Shown here: in pieces, positions 44,901-56,088 of the stretch
Layout of the letters: each line of letters begins with the position of its first letter
Position numbering within the stretch: the stretch's first letter is position 1
NCBI RefSeq assembly: GCF_000002985.6
Contig: NC_003282.8
Span: 13,330,001-13,394,000 of the forward strand
Source: Caenorhabditis elegans
Taxonomy: Eukaryota; Nematoda; Chromadorea; Rhabditida; Rhabditidae
Direction: 5' to 3'
Length of the DNA: 64,000 bases
Notes under the pieces: generated by a model
The model's database searches: none
The model's input: the letters and a program-made list of their open reading frames with translations, nothing else
Told to the model about the DNA's origin: nothing
Made by a program: the position numbers and the translations under genes

Positions 44901-47268
44901 TTGAAAAAAAATTATATTTAAAAAATAAGTTCAACAATATTTTTCGGTCTTTACAAAAAAATGTGATTCTTAATTTTTTTTTTTTTTGGAAAATCGAAAA
45001 ATCTAGTTTTCAATTCTTCAAAATTCTCCAAATAATCCCTCCCGAGACAGATGCTCAGAATGACCCCTCTCCCCCTCATTTTATGCTTCCTTCCGTTCCA
45101 TTTGAGCAACCAGACGTGGTTAATCGATTCTGCTGTCCCCCTAGGTTCTCTCCGTCTCCTTCAATGTATTCTCCTCACACATTTTATTCTCCAATTCCTT
45201 TCAGGTTTCTTTCACAATCAAGGAGCTCCGCGAGCAATTCAAAATTAAAGATTGGGACAGTAAACTGGAAATATCTGAAATTGACGCTAAAAATTTAACA
45301 GAAAGCTTACCGAAATTGGAGCGGAAGAAAAAACGATTGACCGAGGTATTTTTGAAAAAATAAATAATTTTTAGTTTAAAAAAATTCAATTTTCAGGTCC
45401 TCGTAAAAAACATTGGAATTGCAAATGGACTTCGACAATGTCACTTTATTTTCCATCGAATTCCAGAAAAAATTATTGCAGATTCGAATGGAAAAGTTCA
45501 AGAAATTATTGTAAAAAATAATGAAACTGGACAGGAAGAAACGTATCCATGTGGATTATTGATTTATTCAATTGGATATCAGACACTTGTTTTAGATGGA
45601 GTACCTCAGAATGATAAGGTATTGAGTGTGTGGAAATTTCGAGAAAAAAATTCATATGACTGAATTTTAACGTTTTTGCGAAGTTAGGAAAATCAAATTA
45701 TTAGAAAAATGAAAAAAACATATTCTGGATTTTAGAAAAATCAGTAAATCTATCTCTATCAAGAAGCCGCCGAAAAAATGTCAAAAAAAGTGAAATTGTT
45801 GTCAATTTTACAGATTTCGTGTATAAAACTTAATAACCCGAGCGGAAATCGATAAAACTTTATAATTTCATATAAATTAAAAATTTTTCTTGCTGAAAAT
45901 TGTCTGAAAATTTTGAAATTTCAAATCAGAAATCAGAGAAAAATCAAGAAGAGAGCAAAAATGTCGAAAAAAGTTCATTTACCATTTGAATTTTTAGAAA
46001 ATTGAAGAAAAATCGTTCAATCAGTAAAAAACTACATTTTTTAAGAAAAAAAAATTCAAAAACCTCACGGCAATTTGCCGATTTGCCGGAAATTTTCAAT
46101 TCCGGCAATTTGACGATTTGCCGATTTTTCAATTTGCCAGAAATATTAATCTTCGGCAAATTGCCGATTTGCCGGAAATTTTCAATTTCGTCAAATTACC
46201 TTTTGCCGATTTGCCGGAAATTTTTAATTCCGGCAGATTACTGATTTGCTGGAAATTTTCAATTCCTGCTATTTGCCGGTTTGCCGATTTGCCGAAAATT
46301 TGCAATTTGCCGGTTTGCCGGAATTTGACAATTCCGGCAATGTTCCGATTTGCCGGAATTGTTAATTTTCTCTAATTCGCCGGTTTGTCAGAATTTTCCA
46401 ATTCCGGCAATTCGCCGGTTTGCCGGAATCGGTCATTTTCGCTAATTTGCCGATTTGCCCGAATTTTCCGATTCCGGCAATTCACCGATTTGCCGGAAAT
46501 TTTCATTTTCGGCATATTTCCGATTTGCCGGAACTGTTCAATTAAGACCGTTTGCCGGTTTTCCGATTTGCCGGAAATTTTTATTTTCGGCAAATTGCCA
46601 CTTTGCCGGAAATTTTCATTTTCGGCGATTTGTCGAAAATAAAAATTTCCGGCAATTTGCCGGTTTGCCGATTTCCGAAAATTTTAAATTCCGGAGATTT
46701 GCTGATTTGCCAGAAAATTTTTGGCAAATTGCCGGTTTCCTGGAATTTTTCAATTCCGGCAATGTGCCGATTTGCCGGAATTGTTAATCTTCGTCGATTT
46801 GCCGGTTTGTCGGAAATTTAAATTGGTTTAAATTATCTGGAAAACTATTATGACCCATAATTCCCGGATTCAAAAAAAAATCATAAAATCTCTGCAAATA
46901 TATTTTTTTTATTTCAGAAAATGATAGACATGAAAGATCATTGCCGTGTAAATATGGTTGCTGCGTGTTCATCACAAGTGTATGCAACTGGATGGTGTGC
47001 TCATGGACCACATGGAATAATTGTAGACACTCAACAACAATCAATTTTTGTTGCCGATCAAATTGCCGCAGACTTTGCACAATTTAAAGATAGCACATCT
47101 AATGGAGTTGAAGAATTACTTGAAGATCGAAAAGTTCCATTTATATCATGGGATGAATGGAAACAAATTGATAGACAAGAACAAGACACTGGAAAGCTAT
47201 CTGGAAAGATTCGAGAAAAGTTCACAACTTTTGAGAAATTTCTCACGAAATTGAAGAAATGCAATTAG
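41999..47268 (+). CDS. Mitochondrial NADPH-adrenodoxin/ferredoxin reductase (FDXR)
   Basis: Seven exons (41999-42107, 42168-42283, 42441-42517, 43507-43867, 45205-45345, 45397-45618 and 46918-47268) give 458 aa, slightly short of the mammalian enzyme. MFGKTLLRRIACSNLNLKSRK is a plausible mitochondrial presequence. LAIVGSGPAG is the FAD dinucleotide-binding loop. FENSPVPFGLVRYGVAPDHQ and VVIVGNGNVALDCAR are diagnostic; the second is the NADP site. ATGWCAHGPHGII near the end is the flavin-contacting segment. The enzyme passes electrons from NADPH to ferredoxin for Fe-S cluster assembly and steroid-type hydroxylations. Introns 3, 4 and 6 are long and made of palindromes, AT-rich A/T-run sequence and the GGCAATTTGCCG cluster. 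AATAAA at 47367. Confidence 0.93.
42545..43430. repeat. Three adjacent or nested inverted repeats in the reductase intron 3
   Basis: Pair 1: CGAGTTACGCAGCTCGTGTA at about 42553 with TACACGAGCCGCGTAAATCG at about 42950. Pair 2: AAGAGTGTCGGTTTTCGATT at about 42987 with CGAAAAACGACACTCTTGG at about 43400. Pair 3, inside pair 2: GAGACCCCAGGAAAACAG at about 43294 with CTGTTTCTTGGGGTCTC at about 43348. Confidence 0.75.
46060..46830 (+). repeat. Large GGCAATTTGCCGATTTGCCGG cluster
   Basis: About 770 bp of degenerate short units built from TTGCCGATTTGCCGGAAATTT and AATTCCGGCAATTTGCCGG, the largest copy of this family here. All lie in the last intron of the reductase gene. The open frames across it (ICRKFSIS-type peptides) are artefacts of the repeat. 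Confidence 0.9.
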
Positions 47269-48024
47269 AAAATGCCATAAATTATCGAGTTTTCTTTCAC
47301 CCTTTTTTCCGGGTTTTACTGGAATTTCAGTACATTTTCTGTATTTAACTAGACACTTCTAGATAGAATAAATCTTTTTTTTTATTTTTTTATTGGATTT
47401 TTTTCCAGATTTTGGTCATTTTGCCAAATTTATTACCTTATTTGAATTATTTGATATTCTGATCCAAAAACAAATTGCATTTTAATGAGAAATTGGAAAA
47501 TTCCCAGTAATTTTTGAATTTTTTTGATAAATATTTTAAAAATTTGCAAAAATATTTGAAAAAAGTATCAAATTTCTCATATATTTTCCAAAGAAAAAAC
47601 AATTAATTTATAGAAAAGTCTGAAAAACGTTGAAAAAGGTAAAAATAGGAATTTAAAAATTATATAAAACGACCGATTTTTAATTGTTTTTTAAATTTTG
47701 ATTAATTTGAAAAATTTAAAAAAAAACTTTTTTTTGGTATATATTTTTTTCAGATTTTGGCAATTCTGCCAAATTTATTACCTTTAATTTGTGTGATATT
47801 TCTCTAATTTTAAAAAAAGTTCCTTACGAAACTATCAGGAAATTTTACAAAAAATTTTAATTAATAAAATGCTTGAGAAGAAACTTTTTTAAAGAAATTT
47901 TCTCACCAGTAGTTTCAAATTTCTCATGATTTTTCTGAAGAAAAATTAAATCAAAATTTCTTTTTTTTTTTTCGAAAAAGATCAGAAATATAAATTTAAA
48001 AAAATATTTTTTCAGAAAACTCTA

Positions 48025-50325
48025 ATGAATTTGGAATCACGAATTCTGGACGGAAAGCCTGCGGGTTACTGTAGCAGCTCAGAAGGTGAAGAGGACGATT
48101 TCAAAGTTGTAAACGATGAGGATGAGCATCAGGCGAATGTAATGAAGAGAATGGGACCATCTTCGAATACTGGAGCAAAAGGAGTGCTCAATGAGTTCAA
48201 AGCGTTCAGAGAACAGACTAGATTGTGAGACTATTTAAAAAATTCTTAAAAATTAAAAAAAAAATTTTGTAAATTTTCAGAGCTGTCGAATCAAAAAATC
48301 AGAAATTAATTGAGCAAGCGAAGAAAGGAATGATGATTGGATCGAAAGAAGAACGAGAAAAAGCACAACGAGAAGATGATGAAGATGAGGATTTTGAGAT
48401 GACTTTGGAGGGATTAAAAGCGAAGAGACTTAGAGAAATGAGAAAAATTGCAGCAAATCGGGTTATTGAAATGACTGATAAGGTATAGGAACAATCAAAA
48501 AATACTTTTTTTTTTTTATTGTGAAAACTTTTGAAAACTTTTTAGAAAATATGGGAAAAAAAGAAAATTTCTCCAAAATGAATAAGAAAAATTGGCAAAA
48601 ATTACCAGAAAACTGGAAAAAAAATTTTTTTTTCACTTTCCGAGTAAAAAATTAATTTCGAAAAAAAAAATACCAAAGATTTTCGATTTTTTTTCTAGAA
48701 AATTCAAAAGTCTCTCAATCTTTTTCTAGAAACATTTAAAAACTTGTCGAAATTTCAAAAAATCAAAATTTCTAAAAGTTTCGATATTTCCTTTTTTGAT
48801 TTTTTAGAAAAAAACTTTTAAAATTATTTTTACAATTTTTAGTCGGAAATTTATTTTTTTTTAATTCGAAAAATTTCGTTATTTTTCAATTTTTTTCCAC
48901 AATGACGTCGAGAAATTAATATTTTGATTTTATTTTTAAAAAATCAATTTTATTTTTAATAAAATAATAATTTTTTCTAATTTCTCGACATCGCCCCGTT
49001 GTCGTTAAAAATTCAAATATCGGCATTTTTCGAATTAAAAAAGTTGCTTTCTTTTCTTAAAAAAATCAAAAAAGGATATATCGAAACTTTTTCGATTTTT
49101 TCTCGAAAATTTAAAAAAAATCAGGTTTCCGTTTTTCGAGAAAAAAAAATTGCAAAATAATAGAAATTTTGATTTTTTTTTAAATTTCGACTAAAAATAA
49201 ATAAAAAACGATTTTTTAACGGAAAATGATAAATAATGAAAACTAAAATTATTCAATTTTCCAAAAAAAATTAGCTTTTCTTCTTCATTTTATCGATTTC
49301 AAACATCCTTCAAAAATGCTCCAAGAAATTTCAGAAACAATATTCGGATGCCGTTGATGGAAGTTCATCATATCTTCTCTGTGTTCTAATATATGAGCCT
49401 GAATCCGATGAATGTGAATATTTGACACGAATCGTTAAGATTCTCGCCGCCGATTGTCCGAAAACCAAATTCGTTCGAGCGACAAGCACTCTTCTTGAAA
49501 TGAGCAGAGCATTTGTATGTAATACGTTTCAGGGTCCCGACACGACAAATTTTTAGTTAAATGCGAAAAGGTCTTGCGCCTTTGAAGAGTACTGTAGTTT
49601 CAAACTTCCGAATTTTCAAAAGTTTTAAATTTTTTTTCGAAAGCACTATACACGTGATGTGAGAGTTTCTCATTTCGGCTTGATCTACGTAGATCTACAA
49701 AAATGCGGGAGAAAAGACGCAGAGTTCTCAACTGATTTCGCATGGTTAAGAACGTGCTGCCGTCACATTTTTTTGGGCAAAAAATTCCCGCATTTTCTGT
49801 AGATCAAACCGTAATGGGACAGCCTGGCACCACGTGCGTATATTGTTTCTGAAAAATTCAAATATAACAATAAAACCACATTCAATTTTGAAAACTCGTG
49901 AAAAAAAACCTATAGATATATGCAAAATCTATAAAAATTTCGGAGAAACGAACATTTGAAGTTACCACAATCTTTAAAGGCGCAGACGACAAAAAAAATT
50001 TTGTCGCGTCGAGACCTGGTACCGTATTTTTATTTTTAGCACAAATTTTCGAGTCTGGCCAATATTTTTTTATTTTTCAGAGAACGAACGGTGTGCCGTG
50101 CCTTCAATTCTATTCGAACGGAAATCTCATTGGAAATTTCGTGAAAATCTCCGCAATACTGGGACAGGATTATGATTGCAAAAAGTTGACCAAATTCTTG
50201 AGAGGGTACTAATTTCGCTGAATCTTTTTAAATTTAAAATTCAATATTTTTACAGACAACACATTGACTTGATGGCTGGTGGATATGCAAGTGATTCTGA
50301 TAACGAATCTGAGGATGATGATTGA
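48025..50325 (+). CDS. Phosducin-like protein (PDCL/PhLP1 type)
   Basis: Five exons (48025-48224, 48281-48482, 49335-49514, 50081-50205 and 50256-50325) give 258 aa. A TTTTTCAG acceptor lies directly upstream of the ATG. The N-terminal half is helical and charged, with GAKGVLNEFKAF matching the phosducin helix 1 motif GPKGVINDW. EREKAQREDDEDEDFEMTLE follows. The C-terminal half is a thioredoxin-like domain lacking a CxxC pair: YLLCVLIYEPESDECEYL, FVRATSTLLEMSRAF, GVPCLQFYSNGNLIGNFV. The tail is acidic (SDSDNESEDDD), as in PhLP1. These proteins work with CCT chaperonin to assemble G-protein beta-gamma dimers. Intron 2 (about 850 bp) is dense in A/T runs; intron 3 holds a nested repeat. Confidence 0.9.
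49537..50035. repeat. CCGACACGACA-family element split by a GTGGTGTCAG-family insertion
   Basis: The outer halves (CCCGACACGACAAATTTTT, CTTGCGCCTTTGAAGAGTA; and TCTTTAAAGGCGCAGACGAC, GTCGCGTCGAGACCTGGTA) belong to the same family as 41725-41965. The second family lies between them at 49655-49838 with both of its ends intact. Confidence 0.85.
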
Positions 50326-50481
50326 TTATACAATTATATTTAACTAACAATTTAAAAATCTAAAACTCAAAGCTATTAAATGTATTACTTATTTATAACT
50401 TTTATATTATATTGGAAAAAAAAACAAATCGAATGTCAAATAAATAAATCAGTGAAACACAAATGTTTGGAAAGTACACGT

Positions 50482-51923
50482 TTAGAGAGCAAATTGATGT
50501 TGGATCATTTGAAGAGCCTCCCATTCTCCTTTGAATGCGGCACGTGGATCGGCTTGTGGATTCACTGCAGAGCCAGTCATTGCCATTTGATCTTCCATCG
50601 CTTTACTCTGATCAGCAGCATTTTCACTTCCGAGAACAAGTGTGTAGATTGATCGAAGGCCGAACATACAAAGGAAGTACCAGGAAGCTGAGGAGACCCA
50701 GGCAGAATCAAGGGAAACGAGATCAACTCCTCTTTGAAGCATCGCTTTGAATTTGAGAGTCAGTGGGAATGGAACTCGGGTGGTCACGAATCCGGAGAAT
50801 GTCCAATTGATCCATCCTCCGACGACGATCATTGGGATCTGAGGGAGAGTAATTTTTTTTAAAATTTACTTTTAAAAAAATAAATTTTTGATATATCACA
50901 GTGTTACAGAAACGGGGGTGGGCAGCAGTTGCCTTTCGGAAAAAAATTGCCGGTTTGCCGATTTGCCGGAAATTTTCATTTTCGGGAAATAGTGATTTTT
51001 AGAGTGATTTTTTTTTAGACAAAAAAATTTAAAACTGTGTCTTTTTGAATTTTTTCCGTTTTTTCTACATATTTTCGTAGAATTTGTGTACGTTTCAAAA
51101 TAGATTTAGGAACATTCATAGGATGCGTTTAATGTTGCCATTTGAAATTGAAAATCTTAAATTTCCAAAAGAATATGTGCGAAACCACTATTTTCCGGCA
51201 AATTTGCCAAGTCGGCAATTTGCTGGTTTGCCGGAAATGTTCAATTTGCCGATTTCCTGAAAAATTTCGCAAATTTGCGATTTTCCGGCCAATTTTGAGC
51301 ACTTTCCCAAAATTTTTCAGCGAAAATAAATGTTATTTTCAAATAAAACAAGCGATTTTCTCTAGCTTGACACCAATTTTCAATGAAAAATGATGGAACA
51401 ACATAGTGCAATAGTGCATTGAAAATATGTACCATATTCATCATATTTCCCTTCAACATTTCAGTCATTTGACTTGGATCCATTGGATTCGGTCCTTTAG
51501 CTGGCCTCTGTTGTGCTTTTGACAAGTATCCAGTTTCCTCGGCACACAAGTATTGCCGTCTCGCATTGAATGACGTCTTCGGCAAGAATCGCCCGTTTTC
51601 TCTGAGTAGTCTGGCTCGTAGCAAGTATTGTCCGTCGGCTATATTCTCCAGTTCCACCTGCAAGTATTTGTGGTTATCAGGTGAAAAATGAAGTTTCTCA
51701 ATAGTTTTCCAATATTTTTTTCATGAAAATTCGAGATTTTTGCTGAAACAATTGGAAAAACACTCAAAAATCCTATTTAAATTGAACATTAATTTCCAAC
51801 CTTTTTTTTATTCATTAAAAGCAATGAGACATAGTGTCTCAGAATTCCGATGAAGAATGTGATGACGACGATCGGTAGGAAAACCCATGTTCTGATGGCC
51901 GGGTCGAGTAATAAATCGGTCAT
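50482..51923 (-). CDS. emc-3: ER membrane protein complex subunit 3
   Basis: Three exons on the minus strand (51923-51801, 51657-51433 and 50838-50482) give 234 aa. [29 protein letters not shown] is the lumenal start plus the first membrane helix. [20 protein letters not shown] is a conserved positively charged stretch. [31 protein letters not shown] is the conserved middle helix, followed by [22 protein letters not shown]3 is an Oxa1/YidC-like subunit that inserts tail-anchored and multipass proteins into the ER. A TTTCAG lies immediately before the ATG, 219 bp downstream of the rab-19 stop, so it is probably the second gene of a rab-19/emc-3 operon. It converges on the phosducin-like gene with only 156 bp between the stops. 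Confidence 0.93.
50910..51290. repeat. GGCAATTTGCCG repeat fragment in an emc-3 intron
   Basis: Left end GGGGGTGGGCAGCAGTTGCC, then TTGCCGGTTTGCCGATTTGC. The right part is CCGGCAAATTTGCCAAGTCGG and TTTGCTGGTTTGCCGGAAA. Same family as 46060-46830. Confidence 0.75.
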
Positions 51924-52142
51924 CTGAAATATTTGAAATTGAATTGAAAAATCGAACCTTCAAAAATAACAAATAAATTTAAGACAATTTAAAAGTACAA
52001 ATCAGATAAATAAACTGACATGTTTGAACAAAAAAATGCAAAAAAAAATGCAAAAAAAAATCGGACAAAAATGATTTATTGACGAGATTTACAAGAAAAT
52101 TGTGGATGAGAAGCAATATGGGAATGAGAGTTTACATCATCA

Positions 52143-53936
52143 TCAAGTGTACTGACAACATCGTTGCCATGGAGAGCCCAGAGCCGTCGTGCCACCGGAT
52201 CCAAGCTGGAATGTACCACTTGAGCCTTGTTCAACGACTCCTTGATCATACTGTCGCTTCAGAATTGTTGCTAACTCGAGGAATGCGTTGTCCACGTTCA
52301 CATTGCCTTTTGCACTAGTCTCGAGCATTGCGAACATTCCTGGAAAATTGAAATTTGATAATTCGGAACTTGAAAATTTGGAAAATTTACCATTAGCTCT
52401 TTGCAACATTTCCGCTTCTTCTGCTTCGATTGCTCTCTGGTCTTCTAGATCGCATTTTGTACCTGAATTTCTTTATTTTAACACAAATTATTACAGGAGC
52501 ACAAAACTCTGAGAACGCGTATTACACAACATATTCGACGCGCAAAATATCTCACAGCGAAAACTACAGTAACTCGTTAAAATGACATACTGTAGCGTTT
52601 GTGTCGATTTACGGGCTTTCATTTCAAAAATCGAGCCCGTAAATCGACACAAGCGCTACAGTAGTCATTTGAAGAGTTACTGTAGTTTTTGCTACGAGAT
52701 ATTTTGTGCGTCGAATATGTTGTTCGATACGCATTCTCAGAATATTGTGTTCCAGTAATATCAAAGGATTGAGGAGCCACCACGAAAAGGAGAGCTGCGA
52801 GAAGGAAAACTGTGAAATATCTGTCTTTTCGCTTTTTTTTGTTTAATTTTTTTTCGGTCACCCTTTCCCGGTAAATGCGAAAAATTGATTTTTCGCCAAA
52901 AAAGGCAGAGCCCAAAAAATGTACCGCAGAATAGGTTTTCGCAACCCCCTTTTTTTCTGGATTTTTTTCTACTAGGGGCAAAATCTATTTTTGCTTGAAA
53001 GTAATAAACCTGAGGCGCACTGGCTCTTGTGTACTACTCGTGGGCAAATTTGAATTAATTTTTGCATGGTTTTGAATTTATTTTTGGCGAAAATTCATGA
53101 TTTTTAATCAATTTCGATAATTTATTTAATGTTAAACATTGAAAATAGTCAATATATATCATATTAATAGTTTTTACCAAAAAACTTTCAATAAGATATA
53201 TATTGACTATTTTAAATGTTTAACACAAAATTAATTAGCGAAATTGATGAAAAATCATGAATTTTAGCCAAAAATAAATGCAAAATCATGCAAAAAATAG
53301 ATCAAAGTTGTCCACGAGTAGTACACGTTCATACAACATCGATTTCGGTTGCGGCACACTTTTTGGCTCCACCAACTGAATTCTGTTTTACTGGGCACTC
53401 TCCGATCTCCTCAAGGAAACTTCCGTGGTGCAAGAGTTCTCACCAATGAGTAGCTTCACAACATTCGGAGCTGCAAACTTTGAAACATCATCAATCCATC
53501 TCTGAAGACTTCCAAATGATTGCTTGCAAGTAATGTCATAACACAAAACAATTCCATTAGCAGATCGATAATATGATTGAGTAATCGTTCGGAATCGTTC
53601 CTGGCCTCCAGTATCCCAGATTTGCAATTTTACACGCTTTCCGTCTGAAAATCATCGATTTTTCGATTTTTCGTTTGAATAATAAATTAGCTTCTTCTTC
53701 TCTAATTCTCACCAACGACAAGAGTTTTCATTGTGAAATCGACGCCGATAGTGGTTCCCTGACGATCAACAAATGTTCCATTTCTGAAGCGTTGAACTAC
53801 ACATCTGTAATATTTTAAATTAAAAAAAAAAACTTTTTAAAAACCCGAAAACTTGAATTCCTTACGTCTTTCCGACTCCCATATCGCCGACAAGCACAAT
53901 TTTGAACAAATAGTCAAATCCATCATCGTTGTCCAT
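52143..53936 (-). CDS. rab-19: Rab GTPase RAB-19
   Basis: Five exons on the minus strand (53936-53866, 53804-53713, 53644-53444, 52462-52391 and 52339-52143) give 210 aa. P-loop GDMGVGKT; switch [14 protein letters not shown]; switch [22 protein letters not shown]; base-recognition motifs GTKCDLE and ETSAK; C-terminal CC, four residues from the end, for geranylgeranylation. This is a vesicle-traffic Rab closest to the Rab19/Rab43 group. Two positions are unusual: Met where Rabs have Ser/Ala/Thr in GDxGVGK, and DTGGQ instead of DTAGQ; both lie next to the catalytic site. A TTTCAG acceptor lies just upstream of the ATG. AATAAA at 52080-52075 lies 60 bp past the stop. The fourth exon's preceding intron carries two large palindromes (52491-52760 and 53034-53330). 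Confidence 0.92.
52491..52760. repeat. ACGCGCAAAATATCTC palindrome in a rab-19 intron
   Basis: Arms GAACGCGTATTACACAACAT..CGACGCGCAAAATATCTC and GAGATATTTTGTGCGTCGAA..CGATACGCATTCTCAG meet at GATTTACGGGCTTTC/GAGCCCGTAAATC. Confidence 0.85.
53034..53330. repeat. Palindrome with GTGTACTACTCGTGG arms
   Basis: TTGTGTACTACTCGTGGGCA at about 53027 pairs with CCACGAGTAGTACACG at about 53313. Pairing continues through TTTTTGCATGGTTTT, TTGGCGAAAATTCATGATTTTT and AATAGTCAATATATATC and their complements, to a centre near 53175. Confidence 0.85.
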
Positions 53937-55243
53937 AAATATTCCTAACGATTGAGCCTGAAATGACGAGAATATCGAATTATTGAATGCAGGAGAAGGA
54001 GGATATATAGAAAGCGGTTCTTCAGAAGAAGAAGAAGAGCAATGTCACTGGGTGAAGCAACGAGAGAGTGCTCCGGTGAAAGAGTTGCAGACGGCAAGAG
54101 TGTTGAAAGTAGTGTGCCCCGCTCTCTACGTTTACCCATTTTTCGTACTATTTTCTGAACGAGACGACGACGACATTTTCGCATGCACGACGCAACAAAA
54201 ATCCATTCCTCCATTCAAAACTAGTACGAAATTGTGTGCTGCTGCCACCGTTTCAGTAGTGTATGTGTGTGACGTTACTTACTTTTTAGTTTTTTCTTCT
54301 ACATTTGCAATTCCAACTAGTTTTGCAGGAAAAAGTTGGCGTTCGTCACTTTCCACACTCCCAGAGGATTAAGAACGCGGGAAAATCTGAAAAAAAAGAA
54401 GTGTTTTTTTGAAAAGAAACGAGCTATGTCCCTTTAAAAATTGTGTAGATTTACGAGCTCGTGTACTATGCGAGGACAACAGAGCTGAATTCGAAAAGAC
54501 TTTTCCAAAAAAATAAACCAGAAAAACAATTTAAAAAAAATGTTTCTGTGTAATTTAAAAAAAAAGATGTAAAATTTAATATTTTAATAGTTTTTTCAGT
54601 TAAAAAGTTAGCTTTTTCATACTTTGCGCAACTTTTCTAGCAAAAAAGCGAAAAATACATTTTTTTAAACCAAAAACTCGAATATTTTCAGCACGGGTGT
54701 ACAATTCTGAACTTATTCGTTCACATTTAAAATTGCCAGACTGACTATTTTATGAAGAATTTTCCGTTGAAATCTATTTTTTATGCGTTTATAAGAATGA
54801 GTGCCTCTTTAAATGTTGTGTAGATTTACGAGCTCGTGTACTAGGCGTGAACAACAGGGCTGAATTCGAAATAATATTTCTTTTCCGGCAAAAACTAGAA
54901 AAACAAAATGTTTTAAATGTTTCAGTGTGATTTTTTGAAAAAAAAAGTAAAATTTGACAGTTTTAAAGATTTTTTGGTAAAAAAATGTCGCTGTTTCGTA
55001 TTTTTCGCTAATTTTTTTCTCGCAAAAAAGCGAAAAATACAATTTTAACTCGAAAGCCTTGGATTCTACCGTTTTCAGTTGGTTTTTTCAGCATTTCACT
55101 TATAAAGTTGCCCAAACTACATTTTTATTACCCTATAAAATAGATATTGGAATTTTGATTTAAAATGCGCACTTATATGCAGGAAAAAGGCGTACAATCG
55201 CCAATTTTAGCGAAAAACTGTGAAATCCTTCAGGAAAATAAAT
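53937..55243. other. Intergenic region upstream of rab-19; repeats
   Basis: The first 430 bp contain no ATG-initiated coding frame and probably hold the rab-19 promoter (GAAGAAGAAGAAG tract near 54025). From 54418 to 55300 there are three copies of the TGTGTAGATTTACGAGCTCG repeat (54440, 54820 and, inverted, 55258) separated by similar AT-rich arms. That makes a direct duplication plus an inverted end. Confidence 0.6.
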
Positions 55244-56088
55244 TTACGCAGAGTGCACAAGCTCGTAAATCCACACAAATCTTAAAGGGACATCCATTTC
55301 TCTCGCATGCGGCTTCTTTCGATGTTTTGCTCGTTGGAAAATGTCGAAAAATGCCGGAAAACCACAAAAATTAATGTATTTGATGAAGAACTCGTACGTT
55401 GCATTGCAAACGAGCACATCACTCTTGTACTTTCCGCTGAGCTCTCCAATACTTGCGTTCTCCGGAACTTTCTCTGACAATCGAACGAAAGAGACGACGG
55501 TGAAATAAATTCCGATATTTCGGCTGCTGCTCACTGCAATTTCCTGTTCAGTAGTGAATATTTCCTTGACACTTACACTTGAGAACATCCCGACCGGAGA
55601 TGACAGTCGAATGGAGAAATGAGAGCAAAATGTCGTCTGGAGAGAAACGAAGAGCATTTTCTAATTGCTTCGAAAGCCCTTTTCTGGCTTCTCGCATATT
55701 CTCAACAGCATCTTTCACCGCCAAATTCTCCATTTGATCCCATTTTTCATCAGCTAGAAAATGAGAAAGACTGTGAATGCCTTTATTGGCTCCGTGCACC
55801 AAGCTCTCAACAGTGAAGCTTTTCTCGTAACATAATGTGTAGAAGGACTGCGCGAAGAGATTTCCAACTCGACGACTCAACTCAAACGTTGGAACTGATA
55901 CTTGTGGAGTATCAAACACATATGAACGATTGTTGGAAATTAATGGAACAGCCTAAATTTCAGAAATTAATTGTTTGCCAATTGATAACAACGCAAGTTT
56001 TACTTACATTGGCGATTTCCGCGGAGGTACTCGCCGTGCAAAGATTTCGCGGTGATATTCTCCTAATGGCGTGTGAGCATTTGAGCAT
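55244..56088 (-). CDS. MAIP1-like mitochondrial protein (TIM44-like domain)
   Basis: Exons 56088-56008, 55952-55577 and 55533-55244 on the minus strand, phases consistent; 248 aa as read. MLKCSHAIRRISPRNLCTAS is a good mitochondrial presequence. After VPLISNNRSYVFDTPQ, the region FELSRRVGNLFAQSFYTLC..FLADEKWDQMENLAVKDAVENMRE, then DDILLSFL, NIGIYFTVVSFVRLS and YKSDVLVCNATYEFF, follows the order of human MAIP1 (C2orf47). That protein helps the m-AAA protease and the calcium uniporter regulator EMRE. Similarity is modest, so the family call is tentative. The last 45 residues run into repeat-derived DNA (the TTTACGAGCTTGTG family), so either the true C-terminus is spliced elsewhere or a repeat has supplied it. 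Its ATG lies 290 bp from that of divergent mdt-9. Confidence 0.65.

Noticed and set aside
46002-46821. Overlapping frames with ICRKFSIS-type periodic peptides
   Set aside because: Translation of the GGCAATTTGCCG repeat cluster inside an intron.
47269-48024. Reductase and phosducin-like genes as one operon
   Set aside because: Same strand, but 756 bp apart with a good AATAAA after the first; longer than usual operon spacing, so not claimed despite the TTTTTCAG before the second ATG.
53983-54372. 129-aa frame upstream of rab-19
   Set aside because: It starts at TTG rather than ATG, begins with a GAA microsatellite and lies in the promoter region; no domain seen.
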